Made by a program: the position numbers and the translations under genes. From JAXLWB01 sp046328715 (GTDB lineage Bacteria > Chloroflexota > Anaerolineae > Caldilineales > Caldilineaceae), in assembly GCA_046328715.1 (NCBI GenBank), contig JAXLWB010000027.1, forward strand, positions 68,230 through 132,229: a stretch of DNA of 64,000 nt, read 5' to 3'. The notes beneath the pieces are model-generated. The model was not told the DNA's origin. It worked only from the letters and a program-made list of their open reading frames with translations, and ran no database searches. The first letter of the stretch is position 1; each line of letters opens with the position of its first letter. This document shows, piece by piece, positions 1 to 8,741 of the stretch.

Positions 1-710
1 ATTGCTCCAGCCTCGCTCCCCAAGCCCCACTGATCGATCTGCCCGTCGCCATCCGTATCTTTGGTTAACGCCTTAGCGGTTTGCGCAAATTCCTCCCAGT
101 TCCAACCATCGGAAGGATAGGGTACTTCGTGTTGATCAAAGAGGGTCTTGTTGATATAGACGACTGAACTGGCAATATTTTGCGGGATACAGTTGACCAC
201 ACCTTGCCATGAGAAGGCATTGAGTGCTTTCTCGAAGAAATCATTGTGTTGGATCTGGCTGCTGGCTTCCAGATATGGACCAAGCGGTTCCAACACACGC
301 TGTGATGTATACTCCACCTGACGCCGATAGTTGATGATGAAGACGTCGGCTGGCGTACCCGCTGCCATGTCCATCGCCAACTGTTTGCGATAGGCATTAC
401 CGGTTGGAATATTGGATATTGTCACCTCTACGCCTGGTTGCTGACCCTGAAAACGTTCGGCCAACGAGCGATAGATCCCTTCTTCTACCGTTGTGCCAGA
501 GACCATAAAGGAGATTGCGCCGTGGATTTCACCGCTGCTTGTGTTGTTGGGAATTTCTTCCCCTCGCGAAATAACGGGCGTTTGCGCAGGCAGACAGGCG
601 CTGAGCAATCCAGTGGCCGATGTGACCAAACCAAGCGTTGCCAGTGATTTCAAAAAGTCACGGCGCAGAATTTTTGTTTGTAAAGCATCACTTGTCTTTT
701 CTTCTAGCAT
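1..710 (-). CDS. ABC sugar-type solute-binding lipoprotein, C-terminus outside window
   Basis: Reading leftward from ATG at 710 gives about 236 codons open to the window edge. The N-terminus has a twin-arginine motif (RRDFLK, residues 16-21), a hydrophobic stretch and a lipobox LLSAC with Cys39, so it is probably a Tat-exported lipoprotein. The mature part follows the family 1 extracellular solute-binding pattern (ISFMVSGT near the start, MAAGTPADVFIIN, YINKTLFDQHEV, then WNWEEFAQTAKALT with a DTDGDGQIDQWG segment), known from sugar importers. Permeases would be expected beyond the left edge; none is visible here. Substrate cannot be inferred. The fold assignment is firm although the gene is partial. 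Confidence 0.85.
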   Translation of the reverse strand, partial: MLEEKTSDALQTKILRRDFLKSLATLGLVTSATGLLSACLPAQTPVISRGEEIPNNTSSGEIHGAISFMVSGTTVEEGIYRSLAERFQGQQPGVEVTISNIPTGNAYRKQLAMDMAAGTPADVFIINYRRQVEYTSQRVLEPLGPYLEASSQIQHNDFFEKALNAFSWQGVVNCIPQNIASSVVYINKTLFDQHEVPYPSDGWNWEEFAQTAKALTKDTDGDGQIDQWGLGSEAGA

Positions 711-875
711 GGTAAGTCCCTATTCTATACTCTGCTCTAAGTGAAAAGCGAGTTTGGTTGCCCGAACGCCTACTCCGCACGACATCAAATTGATCCTTCA
801 ACCCTTTCAAAAAGCTCAATTTGTGCCTGTATGCGGTGTAGATTGGAAAACTCCGCTTTCCCTTGCAACCGCAAT

Positions 876-1142
876 TTAATTGCGACTTCTGTACGCTTTC
901 CAGTATTCGATTGCGCCTGTGACCACCACAGCGGCAACCAATACTTGGGCAATATCAAGCATCACATAGCCCCAACTCATTTCCGTTTCGACCTCACCAC
1001 TGATGGTTGAGGCCGCCAAACCAATCGTGATAGAGAGCAATGCAATGGCGATAGCTTTCAACTGGGTGCCCTTGAGTTGACTCGCGATCAAGCCAGTTAC
1101 CAAACCGCCGAGAAGTGGGATTGCTTCATACATCTCGTACAT
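876..1142 (-). CDS. small membrane protein, unknown function
   Basis: An 88-residue protein with three hydrophobic segments (about residues 7-20, 28-46 and 57-77) and a short basic tail (YWKAYRSRN). The polar stretch around residues 47-56 (SGEVETEMSW) probably lies in a loop. AAGGAAAATCCC precedes the ATG at 1142, giving a plausible ribosome site. It stands alone between the sugar-binding protein and the ATPase, all on the minus strand. I do not recognise the family. Its size and helix pattern could fit a holin-like or accessory membrane protein, but nothing here supports a choice. Confidence 0.55.
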   Translation of the reverse strand: MYEMYEAIPLLGGLVTGLIASQLKGTQLKAIAIALLSITIGLAASTISGEVETEMSWGYVMLDIAQVLVAAVVVTGAIEYWKAYRSRN

Positions 1143-1267
1143 GGGATTTTCCTTTCTAGTGTGAACTAGACGTGATTGGTTGATACATCAAAACTTGAGA
1201 AACAGAATAGCAAATGAGTCTTGGATTAACATTTGCTAAGAGATAGCTGAAATTGATATTTTTTGTA

Positions 1268-2260
1268 CTATACTACATTTGTTGATCCATCATACAAATA
1301 GCAAGCTACAAAATGCCCAGGTTCCTGTTCGATCAGAACGGGCTCACTTCGCTCACATAGCCCCCGCATCACCTGGGGACAACGAGGGTGAAAGCTGCAC
1401 CCCGTAGGGCGATTGGCTGGGTTGGGTGGCTCGCCTTGCAGCACAACTCGCTTGTTTAGTCGATTATTTGCGTTGGGTTCAGGTACGGCTGCAATCAGTG
1501 CTTGTGTATAAGGATGCAAAGGTTGATCCACAACGGCATGGGCTGGACCCACTTCGACGATTTTGCCCAAGTACATCACGACGATGCGATGCGCAAAGTG
1601 CCGTGCGGTTGCGATATCGTGGGTGATATAAAGAAAGGCGATATTGAGACGATCACGAAGGTCGCGCATCAGGTAGAGCAACTCTGCCCGACTCGATGCA
1701 TCCACCATCGATACTGGCTCATCAGCAACAATAAAGTCTGGCTGCAAGACTAACGCTCTTGCAATCCCTGCCCGTTGACGCTGACCACCAGAGAGTCGAT
1801 GCGGGAAACGAGTTGCCATCTCTTCTACCGGTGAAAGACGGACATGGCGCAAGGCATCGAAGACTTTTTGTTTCTTTTCGCTCTCTGTACCGACCTGGTG
1901 GATGACCAACGGCTCGGCAACCGTATCGTAGATGGTCATGTACGGATCGATGCTAGCAAATGGGTCTTGGAAGATTGCTTGCATCCTGCGCCGCAACGTT
2001 TTACGGTTGCTCTCATTCACTCGGGTGACATCTTGTTTATCGAAGGTGATTTGGCCGCCGGTCGGTTTTACAAGTCCCAAAATGGCGCGCCCCAACGTAG
2101 TTTTTCCGCTTCCCGATTCGCCCACCACGGCTACAACTTCGCCGCGTCCAATCTGGAGCGAAACTCCATCCACTGCACGCACGCTTTGGGAACCCAAGAG
2201 ACCCTTGCGTACCTGGAAGTAAACCTGTAAATTCTCGACCTTTAGGAGTGGCTCATCCAT
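1268..2260 (-). CDS. oligopeptide/dipeptide ABC transporter ATPase (DppF/OppF type)
   Basis: About 330 residues. Walker A GESGSGKTT, signature LSGGQRQRAGIARAL, Walker B FIVADEP and the H-loop ITHD are all present. After the nucleotide-binding domain comes the C-terminal oligopeptide/dipeptide extension with the Cys cluster CSFHPRCP...C...C typical of DppD/DppF/OppD/OppF, which may bind an Fe-S cluster. I chose the ATG at 2260 because the upstream alternative at 2272 is a TTG; neither has a convincing ribosome site. In known systems this ATPase pairs with DppD, two permeases and a binding protein. None is adjacent, so it is an orphan here or its partners lie elsewhere. A palindromic element begins 17 bp upstream of the start. 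Confidence 0.9.
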   Translation of the reverse strand: MDEPLLKVENLQVYFQVRKGLLGSQSVRAVDGVSLQIGRGEVVAVVGESGSGKTTLGRAILGLVKPTGGQITFDKQDVTRVNESNRKTLRRRMQAIFQDPFASIDPYMTIYDTVAEPLVIHQVGTESEKKQKVFDALRHVRLSPVEEMATRFPHRLSGGQRQRAGIARALVLQPDFIVADEPVSMVDASSRAELLYLMRDLRDRLNIAFLYITHDIATARHFAHRIVVMYLGKIVEVGPAHAVVDQPLHPYTQALIAAVPEPNANNRLNKRVVLQGEPPNPANRPTGCSFHPRCPQVMRGLCERSEPVLIEQEPGHFVACYLYDGSTNVV

Positions 2261-2276
2261 GGGTAGGCACAAATTC

Positions 2277-2388
2277 AGGACTTACGCAAGACCCGACCTC
2301 CGGAAGGTGGGCAGCGAGTGATTGTCAAAGCGAGCTTCATCTGCCCACCTTCTGGAGGTCTTACTGTGACTTGTCTTGCGTACGTCTT
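2277..2388. repeat. MITE-like imperfect palindrome with AGGACTTACGCA end
   Basis: The left end AGGACTTACGCAAGAC (2277-2292) is repeated in inverse at 2373-2388 with 14 of 16 bases matching. An inner pair, GACCTCCGGAAGGTGGGCAG (2295-2314) and its near complement at 2341-2360, continues the palindrome around a 26-base centre. No coding capacity. The ends match those of a second element at 60156-60224, and the inner GACCTCC...GAGGTC arms resemble 58646-58712. Confidence 0.75.
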
Positions 2389-2966
2389 ATAATTGTCACT
2401 AATTTGAAAGATACGCAACTAAAATGGCTGTTTTATCGTTATCTATGGAATGATAGAATTGTAATTTCTTAAAGTATGGAGCGTAGTATAACAAAGCGTA
2501 GGCAATGTGTCGAGGAATCTGGACCACAGTAATCTATCCGCCAGCGCTAGAGAGGCTTTTGTTCGTTCTGCATAGCATGCGCTTATAATATGCAAACTAT
2601 GTTTAAGGAAGTCGGCCTAGTGGAATGTCCGTTTAATTTTTAGAAATAGAATCGGCCCCTTCTTCGAGAATAGTCACAATCTATTTCTAAAAATTAAGTA
2701 GGTGGACTGCTAAATACAACCGAGAAAGAAGTTAGAAATCAGAAAGATAGCCAGCCACTTCCGGGAAGGGTCTGTCTACGGAGAAAGTTGATCGGTAGAG
2801 CCTTCCCGGAAGTCGTTCGTTCAGTTTGTCTTTCTCTACTTGTTTTCTTGGTTTTACTTAGCACAAGCCGTATTGTCGTCTATGGGATAAGAGTGAATTT
2901 GCAAGCGTATCACGAACGCTTGCTGATATTGGCTCTTTTATTGAAAAGTCACCCCTGGGAGGTCAT
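2389..2966. other. gene-free stretch with two further inverted repeats
   Basis: No convincing gene. It holds an 18-bp AT-rich perfect inverted repeat (2633-2650 with 2680-2697, arm TTTAGAAATAGA) and a 13-bp perfect one (ACTTCCGGGAAGG at 2757-2769, complement 2801-2813). The second could fold in the leader of the downstream lipoprotein transcript. The short open frame overlapping 2788-2976 lacks any recognisable protein pattern. Confidence 0.6.
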
Positions 2967-5255
2967 ATGCAAATGAGTGAAATTCTGAGTCGGGGCGCCC
3001 GTTCATTGGCAATGGGCATGTTTCTGCTGGCATTGACCGCTTGCCAGCCGATTCGACCGATCCAGGAGACGTCCGGCGGTAAGGCGGAAGCTCAGGCTGC
3101 CACACCGACTGCGCAACCGGAAGCTACCGCCGATACGGCCAAAACAACCGCCAGCCAGTCAGCCAGCGGCGATGCGCAAAAAGCTGCCGAACTGGTGAGC
3201 AAGGGTCAAGAAGAACTCAAGACCAGCGACCTCAGCGGCGCAGAACAGAGTTTCAAGGATGCCATCGAGGCCGATCCCAGCAGTTTGGATGCGCAACTTG
3301 GCCTAGCCGATGTCTATATTTACACGCCTGAGTATCATCAGCAGGCACTAGAGGCTGCACAGGCCGCCGTAGATCTTGCTCCCGACAACCCCGATGCGCT
3401 GGCCCGTCTCTCCTGGGCCCAATCAGACATTCACAAGTTTGAAGATGCCAGAGCGACGGCTGAAAAAGCAGTAAAACTAGGGCCGGATAGCTCGATTGCC
3501 CATGCGGCAATGGCCGATATTTTGTATGCTGTCTATGAAGTCGATGCCGCCTATGACGAAGCCAAAACTGCCACATCGCTCGATGATCAAGATGCAGGAG
3601 CCTGGGCGACACTCGGCTCGATTGCCTTTGGCGAGGAGAATTGGGACGAAGCAGGCACTGCTTATCAAAAGGCGTTAGATATCGAGCCGGATTTCTTCTT
3701 GTGGCAAATTCTCAATGCCCGTTACGTCCTCGACACGGAGGGTGATGTTGATGCCGCTCGTGAGATTGCTCAGCCAGCGATCGATGCACTGCCCAAACAC
3801 GCCTATGTGCTCTCGCTTTTAACCGATCTAGCTGTAGAGCGGAACGATTGGAAATCTGCCGAAGAGGGCTGCAAGGACGCGATCAAGCTCAGTACTGCTG
3901 ACACTCCTTACCCGGATGGCTATACCTGTATGGTCGGCTTGAAGCTTTTGCAGGAAAACTACACCGATGCCGAAAAATACCAGAAACAGGCAGAAGCACT
4001 TGCCTGGCCCGAGCGACGAGATATCACGGTCTATCGGATGCGGCTCTACAATGACAAAGATCGCTGCGACGAGGGGCTGAAATTGGCGCAGGCTTGGCTG
4101 AAAGACCGCTCCTTTAGCGTCTCGGCCTTACGCATGGTAGGCGCTGGCTATCTGTGCAAAGATGACTACGAAAAGGCGATTGAGTATTTCAAGCAGGCGG
4201 TAGACAAGCTGCCTTTTTCATTGGCTGATGCTCGTTTGTTGGCGAATGCCTATGCACGCGACGGCAAAGAAACTGAGGCGCTTGGTACGCTGCGTAAGTT
4301 TAGTAAGATTTCTGCTCGCAATCCGCTCTATTACCAAGCCTTATATGAGGTCTACCTCTTCCTAGGCAAGGCTAAAGAAGCGGTCAAACAGGCACAACGC
4401 TGGCAGGTGCTACGTCCCGAGAATACGGATGCCAAGACAAGCCTGGCCCTAGGTTTCCTGTTTGACAACAATCTTGGTGCCGCCCAAGATGCGGCACAAG
4501 AGGCGCTTGACGCTGGCGCCCAAGATTCGACGGTCTATGTTGTTCTTGGCGAAAGCTATAGCCGGCAAGGCGATCAAGAAAAGGGTGAAGAGTTTCTCAA
4601 AAAGGCACTTGACATCAACCCAGATAACTTTCTGGCACACAACTATCTGGCGACCCTCTATTTGACCAACGGTGACTGTAAAAATGCGACTGAACAGTTG
4701 ACTTGGTTAAAGGGGAAGATGACAGACAAAGAGCAACTAGCCCAGATTGAAGAATTGCTGACGAATTGTGAGCAAATTGTTCAAGGACGTGATAGCCAAT
4801 CAGGCAGCGATAGTAGCGGAAGCAGCGGCAGTGATAGCAGCAGTGGAAGTGGTGGCAAGACACCCAGCAGCCGTGATGATGCTCAAGCCCAAGCCGAGAA
4901 GGATGCCATTGCCAGTGTCCGTGCCTTCCTACGCTCGCAAAAAGATGCTCGGGTCCGCACAGTACGCTTCGAGGATAGTTCAGATGGGTTGATGTTGGTC
5001 GTGGTCTACACCACCCGCTTTGATGCAGACAGCGAGGAATTTGCCAATCTAGAACATCAGATTGCCTATGGCCTTTCCAGTCTCTTACCGGATATGGAGG
5101 CAAAGCCCGTGGCACTTGGCTTGCTCTCCTCTTCGAATGACAAGCCGCAACATCGCATCCTGGTTGCTACCGACGCTGCCACCAACTGGATGGATGGCAA
5201 ACTCTCCGACGATGCATTTGAGAAATCCTGGCAGGTAGAAGACGCGGGTCAGTAA
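2967..5255 (+). CDS. TPR-repeat lipoprotein
   Basis: 762 residues. A signal peptide ends in lipobox ALTAC, so the protein is probably an extracytoplasmic lipoprotein. A Gln/Ala/Thr-rich linker is followed by about 500 residues of tetratricopeptide helices (repeated A-x-x-x-A-L-x-x-x-P patterns such as ALEAAQAAVDLAPDNPDALARLSWA and EEFLKKALDINPDNFLAHNYLATLY fragments). A Ser/Gly/Asp linker at about residues 607-635 then separates an unrecognised C-terminal domain of about 115 residues. GGGAGG at 2957-2962 is 4 nt from ATG 2967 and 10 nt from ATG 2973, so either start may be used. TPR lipoproteins usually scaffold protein complexes; no partner is evident. It converges on the M23 gene across a repeat hairpin. 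Confidence 0.85.
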   Translation: MQMSEILSRGARSLAMGMFLLALTACQPIRPIQETSGGKAEAQAATPTAQPEATADTAKTTASQSASGDAQKAAELVSKGQEELKTSDLSGAEQSFKDAIEADPSSLDAQLGLADVYIYTPEYHQQALEAAQAAVDLAPDNPDALARLSWAQSDIHKFEDARATAEKAVKLGPDSSIAHAAMADILYAVYEVDAAYDEAKTATSLDDQDAGAWATLGSIAFGEENWDEAGTAYQKALDIEPDFFLWQILNARYVLDTEGDVDAAREIAQPAIDALPKHAYVLSLLTDLAVERNDWKSAEEGCKDAIKLSTADTPYPDGYTCMVGLKLLQENYTDAEKYQKQAEALAWPERRDITVYRMRLYNDKDRCDEGLKLAQAWLKDRSFSVSALRMVGAGYLCKDDYEKAIEYFKQAVDKLPFSLADARLLANAYARDGKETEALGTLRKFSKISARNPLYYQALYEVYLFLGKAKEAVKQAQRWQVLRPENTDAKTSLALGFLFDNNLGAAQDAAQEALDAGAQDSTVYVVLGESYSRQGDQEKGEEFLKKALDINPDNFLAHNYLATLYLTNGDCKNATEQLTWLKGKMTDKEQLAQIEELLTNCEQIVQGRDSQSGSDSSGSSGSDSSSGSGGKTPSSRDDAQAQAEKDAIASVRAFLRSQKDARVRTVRFEDSSDGLMLVVVYTTRFDADSEEFANLEHQIAYGLSSLLPDMEAKPVALGLLSSSNDKPQHRILVATDAATNWMDGKLSDDAFEKSWQVEDAGQ

Positions 5256-5261
5256 ATTAGT

Positions 5262-5330
5262 GGACAGTAGGACAGTGGGACAGTGACAACTTTACTGATT
5301 CACTGTCCCACTGTCTCACTGTCTCACTGG
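5262..5330. repeat. tandem GACAGT-word hairpin between convergent genes
   Basis: GACAGTAGGACAGTGGGACAGT-type units at 5264-5287 are followed by their complement (CACTGTCCCACTGTCTCACTG units, 5300-5330). The stem lies exactly between two convergent stop codons and could act as a bidirectional terminator, although no U-tract is present. The same word recurs at 17278-17342. Confidence 0.7.
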
Positions 5331-6860
5331 CTACTGCGTTGTCTTCAACTCCACAAACGTTGTCTGTCCCGCATTGACCACAAAATTAGTAGAGACCTTC
5401 TCGCCGTTGATCACACCAAACAAGTAATAGTTCCCGGCTGGCACCGCATCCATTGCCCCATTCTCGCCCCAGGCTGGATCGGGATTAACACTCTCGTTGT
5501 CAGGATAAATCTCGATCACACGTCCCCAGACAGCAGTTCCGTTCACAAATTGGGCCAGCGACAGTCGCGCTGTGGGCCAAGTGCGTCCATCAGCAGTCAG
5601 CAATCGAACAGCGACGGCTCCGGTGCCATCGGGCGGTCGTACCCAGAGATAAGGGTTGACACTTTGCCCGTAGTTGTTGGCTCCCACGCGCATCTCGACA
5701 TGCAGATGCGGTCCAATTGCGATGCCTGTCATGCCTACCATGCCGATCACGTCCTCTGGTGTGACATGCTGGCCAACCGCTACGCTGACCTGGCTCAGGT
5801 GGCCATAGAGCAAAAAGACATCCAGTCCGCCGCCTGCTACCGGTAATTTGCGGTCGAGCCGAATGACGACTGTATTCCCATAAAAGTTGTTATATGGCCC
5901 AATCAACGCCACATCATCGGGTCCAGCGTGGATGACTTCGCCGATGGCTGCGGCCAAAACGGGTGTGCCATAAGGATCACCGATGTCCATGCCGTGATGT
6001 ACTCGGTAACGTCCTCCGCCTGTGGAGCCAAATTGATAGGTGGGCGCAGCGACCTGCACACTAGCACTGGGCGCAAACGGACGTCCCACCCAAAAATGAT
6101 CGTTTTCAGCCGCAGACGGCGGGATGAAATTGACCCAAGCTCGCCCTGGGGCCAGTACAATTGGGATTGGGGTCGGGGTCGGTGGAATTTTGCGCAGATT
6201 GGCAGCTTCGGCCGCGCTTGGAACAAAGCCCATCGCTGGCAATACGCGCAGCTTCTTACTCAGAAATTGCTCCAGGGTCAGACTGTTGATCGCCAAGGGC
6301 TGTTTGGCCGCCAGCGCAGCGATAATCACGGGTTTGCCCCCTTCTGCCGCAACTGCCGCCAACGCATCCTCGTTCACTGCTTCGGGAAGACTCGGCAGGT
6401 CGATCAACGGAATTTCGCTGTTAAGCAGTGCGGTGATCTGCATCTGTTCGCTCAACGTCAGCGTCGCCTCAACCTCTGTTGGCGTAATTTCTTCATTGGC
6501 GGTTGGTGCCTGGGTCGGCGGGTTAGCAGATGTGGCTGTGGCCAGTAATACGGCCAATTGTGCCGCTGCGGTTGAAGTCGCATTTGCGGTAGCCGTAGGC
6601 GGTGGTGTCGGTTGTGCTGCAAAGGGAACTCGATACCAGAGTGCTCCCACCATCACAATCACGGCTGCACCTGCTGAAAGCCAGACGAGAAAATGACGTT
6701 GAGTGGGAAGCGGCTCGGCATATGTTTCCTCAACCTCGCTCTCGTCATGCAGGGTTGAGGAGGACTGTGTTACACTGTCATCTTCAGCAATCGACTCATC
6801 TACTGGCGCGGATGGCTCAACATCGTTCGGCTCAGTTGCATTTTCAGGCTCAACAGACAT
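5331..6860 (-). CDS. membrane-anchored M23 (LytM-like) peptidase-family protein
   Basis: 509 residues. An acidic cytoplasmic N-terminus of about 50 residues precedes one transmembrane segment (HFLVWLSAGAAVIVMVGALW, about 55-75) and a Thr/Pro/Ala linker. The C-terminal half holds the M23 domain with the metal motif HHGMDIG, a YGHLS segment and HLHVE, so the zinc ligands (HxxxD and HxH) appear intact. M23 enzymes cut glycyl or D-amino-acid peptide bonds in peptidoglycan. After the peptidase domain, about 105 residues form a beta-rich C-terminal domain (WPTARLSLAQFVNG onward) that I do not recognise. The gene starts 44 bp from trmD in a divergent arrangement, so the two share a very short promoter region. 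Confidence 0.88.
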   Translation of the reverse strand: MSVEPENATEPNDVEPSAPVDESIAEDDSVTQSSSTLHDESEVEETYAEPLPTQRHFLVWLSAGAAVIVMVGALWYRVPFAAQPTPPPTATANATSTAAAQLAVLLATATSANPPTQAPTANEEITPTEVEATLTLSEQMQITALLNSEIPLIDLPSLPEAVNEDALAAVAAEGGKPVIIAALAAKQPLAINSLTLEQFLSKKLRVLPAMGFVPSAAEAANLRKIPPTPTPIPIVLAPGRAWVNFIPPSAAENDHFWVGRPFAPSASVQVAAPTYQFGSTGGGRYRVHHGMDIGDPYGTPVLAAAIGEVIHAGPDDVALIGPYNNFYGNTVVIRLDRKLPVAGGGLDVFLLYGHLSQVSVAVGQHVTPEDVIGMVGMTGIAIGPHLHVEMRVGANNYGQSVNPYLWVRPPDGTGAVAVRLLTADGRTWPTARLSLAQFVNGTAVWGRVIEIYPDNESVNPDPAWGENGAMDAVPAGNYYLFGVINGEKVSTNFVVNAGQTTFVELKTTQ

Positions 6861-6904
6861 TGTAATTTCCCAACGTTGGATAGGATTTTAGGATCGGGTC
6901 ACCC

Positions 6905-7741
6905 ATGCATTTTGATATCTTTACGCTTTTTCCGCAGATGTTTGCAGGCGTCTTTTCGGAAAGTATTTTAAAACGGGCCCAGGAAAATGGTCTACTTTCA
7001 GTGCAGCTACATAACATTCGTGATTATACCACCGACCGCCACCATGTCTGCGATGACACTCCCTATGCGGGGGGCGGCGGCATGATCATGAAGCCGGAGC
7101 CGATTTTCCGCGCTGTGGAAACAGTGCTGGGTCACGAGGCTGGTTGGACTCTTCCTGAAGGCGACGCCTATGTTAACCTGCCGCCGTGGAGCGTTGATGT
7201 TGCCCCAACACTGCCTGGTGCTGTGCCAATTATCCTGCTTTCGCCCCAAGGACGGAAATTTAGCCAGTCTGTTGCAATCGAATTGAGCCAATATAAGCGC
7301 ATCGCACTGCTCTGTGGCCGCTATGAAGGCGTGGACGAACGAGTCATTACTCAACTGATCAGCGACGAAATTAGCCTGGGTGACTATGTGATCAGCGGCG
7401 GGGAACTGGGGGCCATGGTGATCGTCGATGCGGTGACTCGCTTGATTCCTGGCGCACTTGGCTTTGAAATGGGGGCGCATCTAGATAGCCATTCGCCAGG
7501 GCTGGGCGGTCTTCTCGAAGGTCCACAATACACTCGCCCCCATTCTTTTCGCGGCGAAAGCGTGCCCGAAATGCTCACCAGTGGCCATCATGCCAACATC
7601 GAAAAGTGGAAACGGCAACAATCACTCCTGCGCACCTTAGACCTGCGCCCCGATTTATTGGAACAAGCTGAATTAAGTGCTACCGATCTCAAATTTTTGC
7701 AAGAACAAGGATGGAATTCTGACAAGATGACAGGAAGGTAA
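6905..7741 (+). CDS. trmD: tRNA (guanine-37-N1)-methyltransferase
   Basis: 278 residues with the SPOUT-family TrmD signature throughout: MHFDIFTLFP start, LLSVQLHNIRDYT, the DDTPYAGGGGMIMKPEPI loop, LLCGRYEGVDER and ISLGDYVISGGELGAMV, which form the trefoil knot that binds S-adenosylmethionine. It methylates N1 of G37 next to the anticodon to prevent frameshifting. In many bacteria trmD lies with rpsP, rimM and rplS; none is here. The last residues (DKMTGR) are encoded by the first unit of the GACAAGATGACAGG repeat that continues beyond the stop codon, so the repeat has replaced or extended the natural C-terminus. Confidence 0.96.
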   Translation: MHFDIFTLFPQMFAGVFSESILKRAQENGLLSVQLHNIRDYTTDRHHVCDDTPYAGGGGMIMKPEPIFRAVETVLGHEAGWTLPEGDAYVNLPPWSVDVAPTLPGAVPIILLSPQGRKFSQSVAIELSQYKRIALLCGRYEGVDERVITQLISDEISLGDYVISGGELGAMVIVDAVTRLIPGALGFEMGAHLDSHSPGLGGLLEGPQYTRPHSFRGESVPEMLTSGHHANIEKWKRQQSLLRTLDLRPDLLEQAELSATDLKFLQEQGWNSDKMTGR

Positions 7742-7835
7742 GATGACAGGAGAAATTTTTCACCTGACCATGCTGTCATCTTGTCATCCCTTCACCCTGT
7801 TACCTTGTCACCTTGTCACCTTGTCACCTTGTCAG
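7723..7835. repeat. GACAAGG / CCTTGTCA word array after trmD
   Basis: GACAAGATGACAGG-type units cross the trmD stop. They are followed by the complement as four near-perfect CCTTGTCA units (7804-7834). Related words occur at 61335-61370, 61861-61918 and 63215-63235. Confidence 0.7.
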
Positions 7836-7841
7836 TATAAT
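7813..7841 (+). promoter_or_regulatory. sigma70-type promoter built partly from the repeat, possible leaderless start
   Basis: TTGTCA at 7813-7818, taken from one repeat unit, is 17 bp from a perfect TATAAT at 7836-7841. Only 8 bases separate the -10 box from the methyltransferase ATG at 7850, so the transcript would be leaderless or nearly so. Other repeat units offer further TTGTCA copies at other spacings. Confidence 0.6.
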
Positions 7842-7849
7842 CTCTCCCC

Positions 7850-8722
7850 ATGCCAACCAAAACTAAAAAGTTTGGAACGTCGAAGCGCGAAGGCCACGAC
7901 GCCAGTGATTTTTACAAACGAAACCTCTATGCCGAAAATGGCAAAGAGCCGTCGCCCTCGGTTACTACTTCTGTGACATCCGACGCAGGCCAAGGCAGTG
8001 GTGAATGGCGCAATCAAATCTATTGTCACACTTCCGAAGCAATGAGCCATATCCCAGATGGCACAGTCGGTTTGGCATTTACCTCACCTCCCTACAACGT
8101 GGGCAAAGACTACGACCCCGATCTGGATCTCAAGGCTTACTTAGCTTTGATCGAACAGGTGGGCAGGGAGGTACATCGGGTGCTGTTGCCGGGCGGACGC
8201 TATGTGATCAACATCGCCAACCTGGGGCGCAAACCCTACATCCCGCTCCATGCTCTCTTCTACGAGGTTCATCAACGGATCGGCTTCTTACCGATGGGTG
8301 AAATTATCTGGCAGAAAGGAAAAGGTGCCAGCGGCAACTGCGCCTGGGGAAGTTGGATGAGCGCCAAAGCTCCACGCCTGCGTGATATCCACGAATATCT
8401 GCTGGTTTTTGCCAAAGACAAGTTTGTGCGCCCCGACAAAGGTGAATCGGACATCAGGCGTGAGGAGTTTATGCAGTCCACCCTCTCTATTTGGGAGATT
8501 TTGCCTGAATCGGCCAAACGTGTAGGTCACCCTGCCCCGTTTCCTGTGGCATTGGCTGAACGAGTGATCAAACTCTACTCCTACGTTGGCGATGTCGTAC
8601 TCGATCCGTTTGCTGGGTCCGGCACCACCTGCGTCGCTGCAAAACAGGCAGGGAGACATTACGTCGGGTACGAGATATCGGAGGAATATTGTCGGTTGGC
8701 TCAGTCAAGGCTGAGCCGTTGA
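7850..8722 (+). CDS. site-specific DNA methyltransferase (amino-MTase), solitary
   Basis: 290 residues. Motif IV TSPPY (in FTSPPYNVGKDYD) precedes motif I DPFAGSGTT (in VVLDPFAGSGTTCVAAKQAGRHYVGYE), the order of beta-class amino-methyltransferases. SPPY favours N4-cytosine but does not exclude N6-adenine. The conserved N-terminal GTSKREGHDASDFY stretch recurs in one family of such enzymes. No restriction endonuclease or specificity subunit is next to it, so it is probably an orphan modification enzyme. Start at ATG 7850 follows a strong -10 box directly and has no Shine-Dalgarno site. Confidence 0.9.
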   Translation: MPTKTKKFGTSKREGHDASDFYKRNLYAENGKEPSPSVTTSVTSDAGQGSGEWRNQIYCHTSEAMSHIPDGTVGLAFTSPPYNVGKDYDPDLDLKAYLALIEQVGREVHRVLLPGGRYVINIANLGRKPYIPLHALFYEVHQRIGFLPMGEIIWQKGKGASGNCAWGSWMSAKAPRLRDIHEYLLVFAKDKFVRPDKGESDIRREEFMQSTLSIWEILPESAKRVGHPAPFPVALAERVIKLYSYVGDVVLDPFAGSGTTCVAAKQAGRHYVGYEISEEYCRLAQSRLSR

Positions 8723-8741
8723 ACAAGGCGAAAAGGCTACT

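Noticed and set aside
2788..2976. 62-residue ORF before the TPR lipoprotein
   Set aside because: It overlaps the 13-bp inverted repeat and the lipoprotein ribosome site, and shows no protein pattern.
7850..8722. Restriction-modification system
   Set aside because: Only the methyltransferase is visible; neighbours are trmD and a trans-sulfuration enzyme, with no endonuclease candidate.
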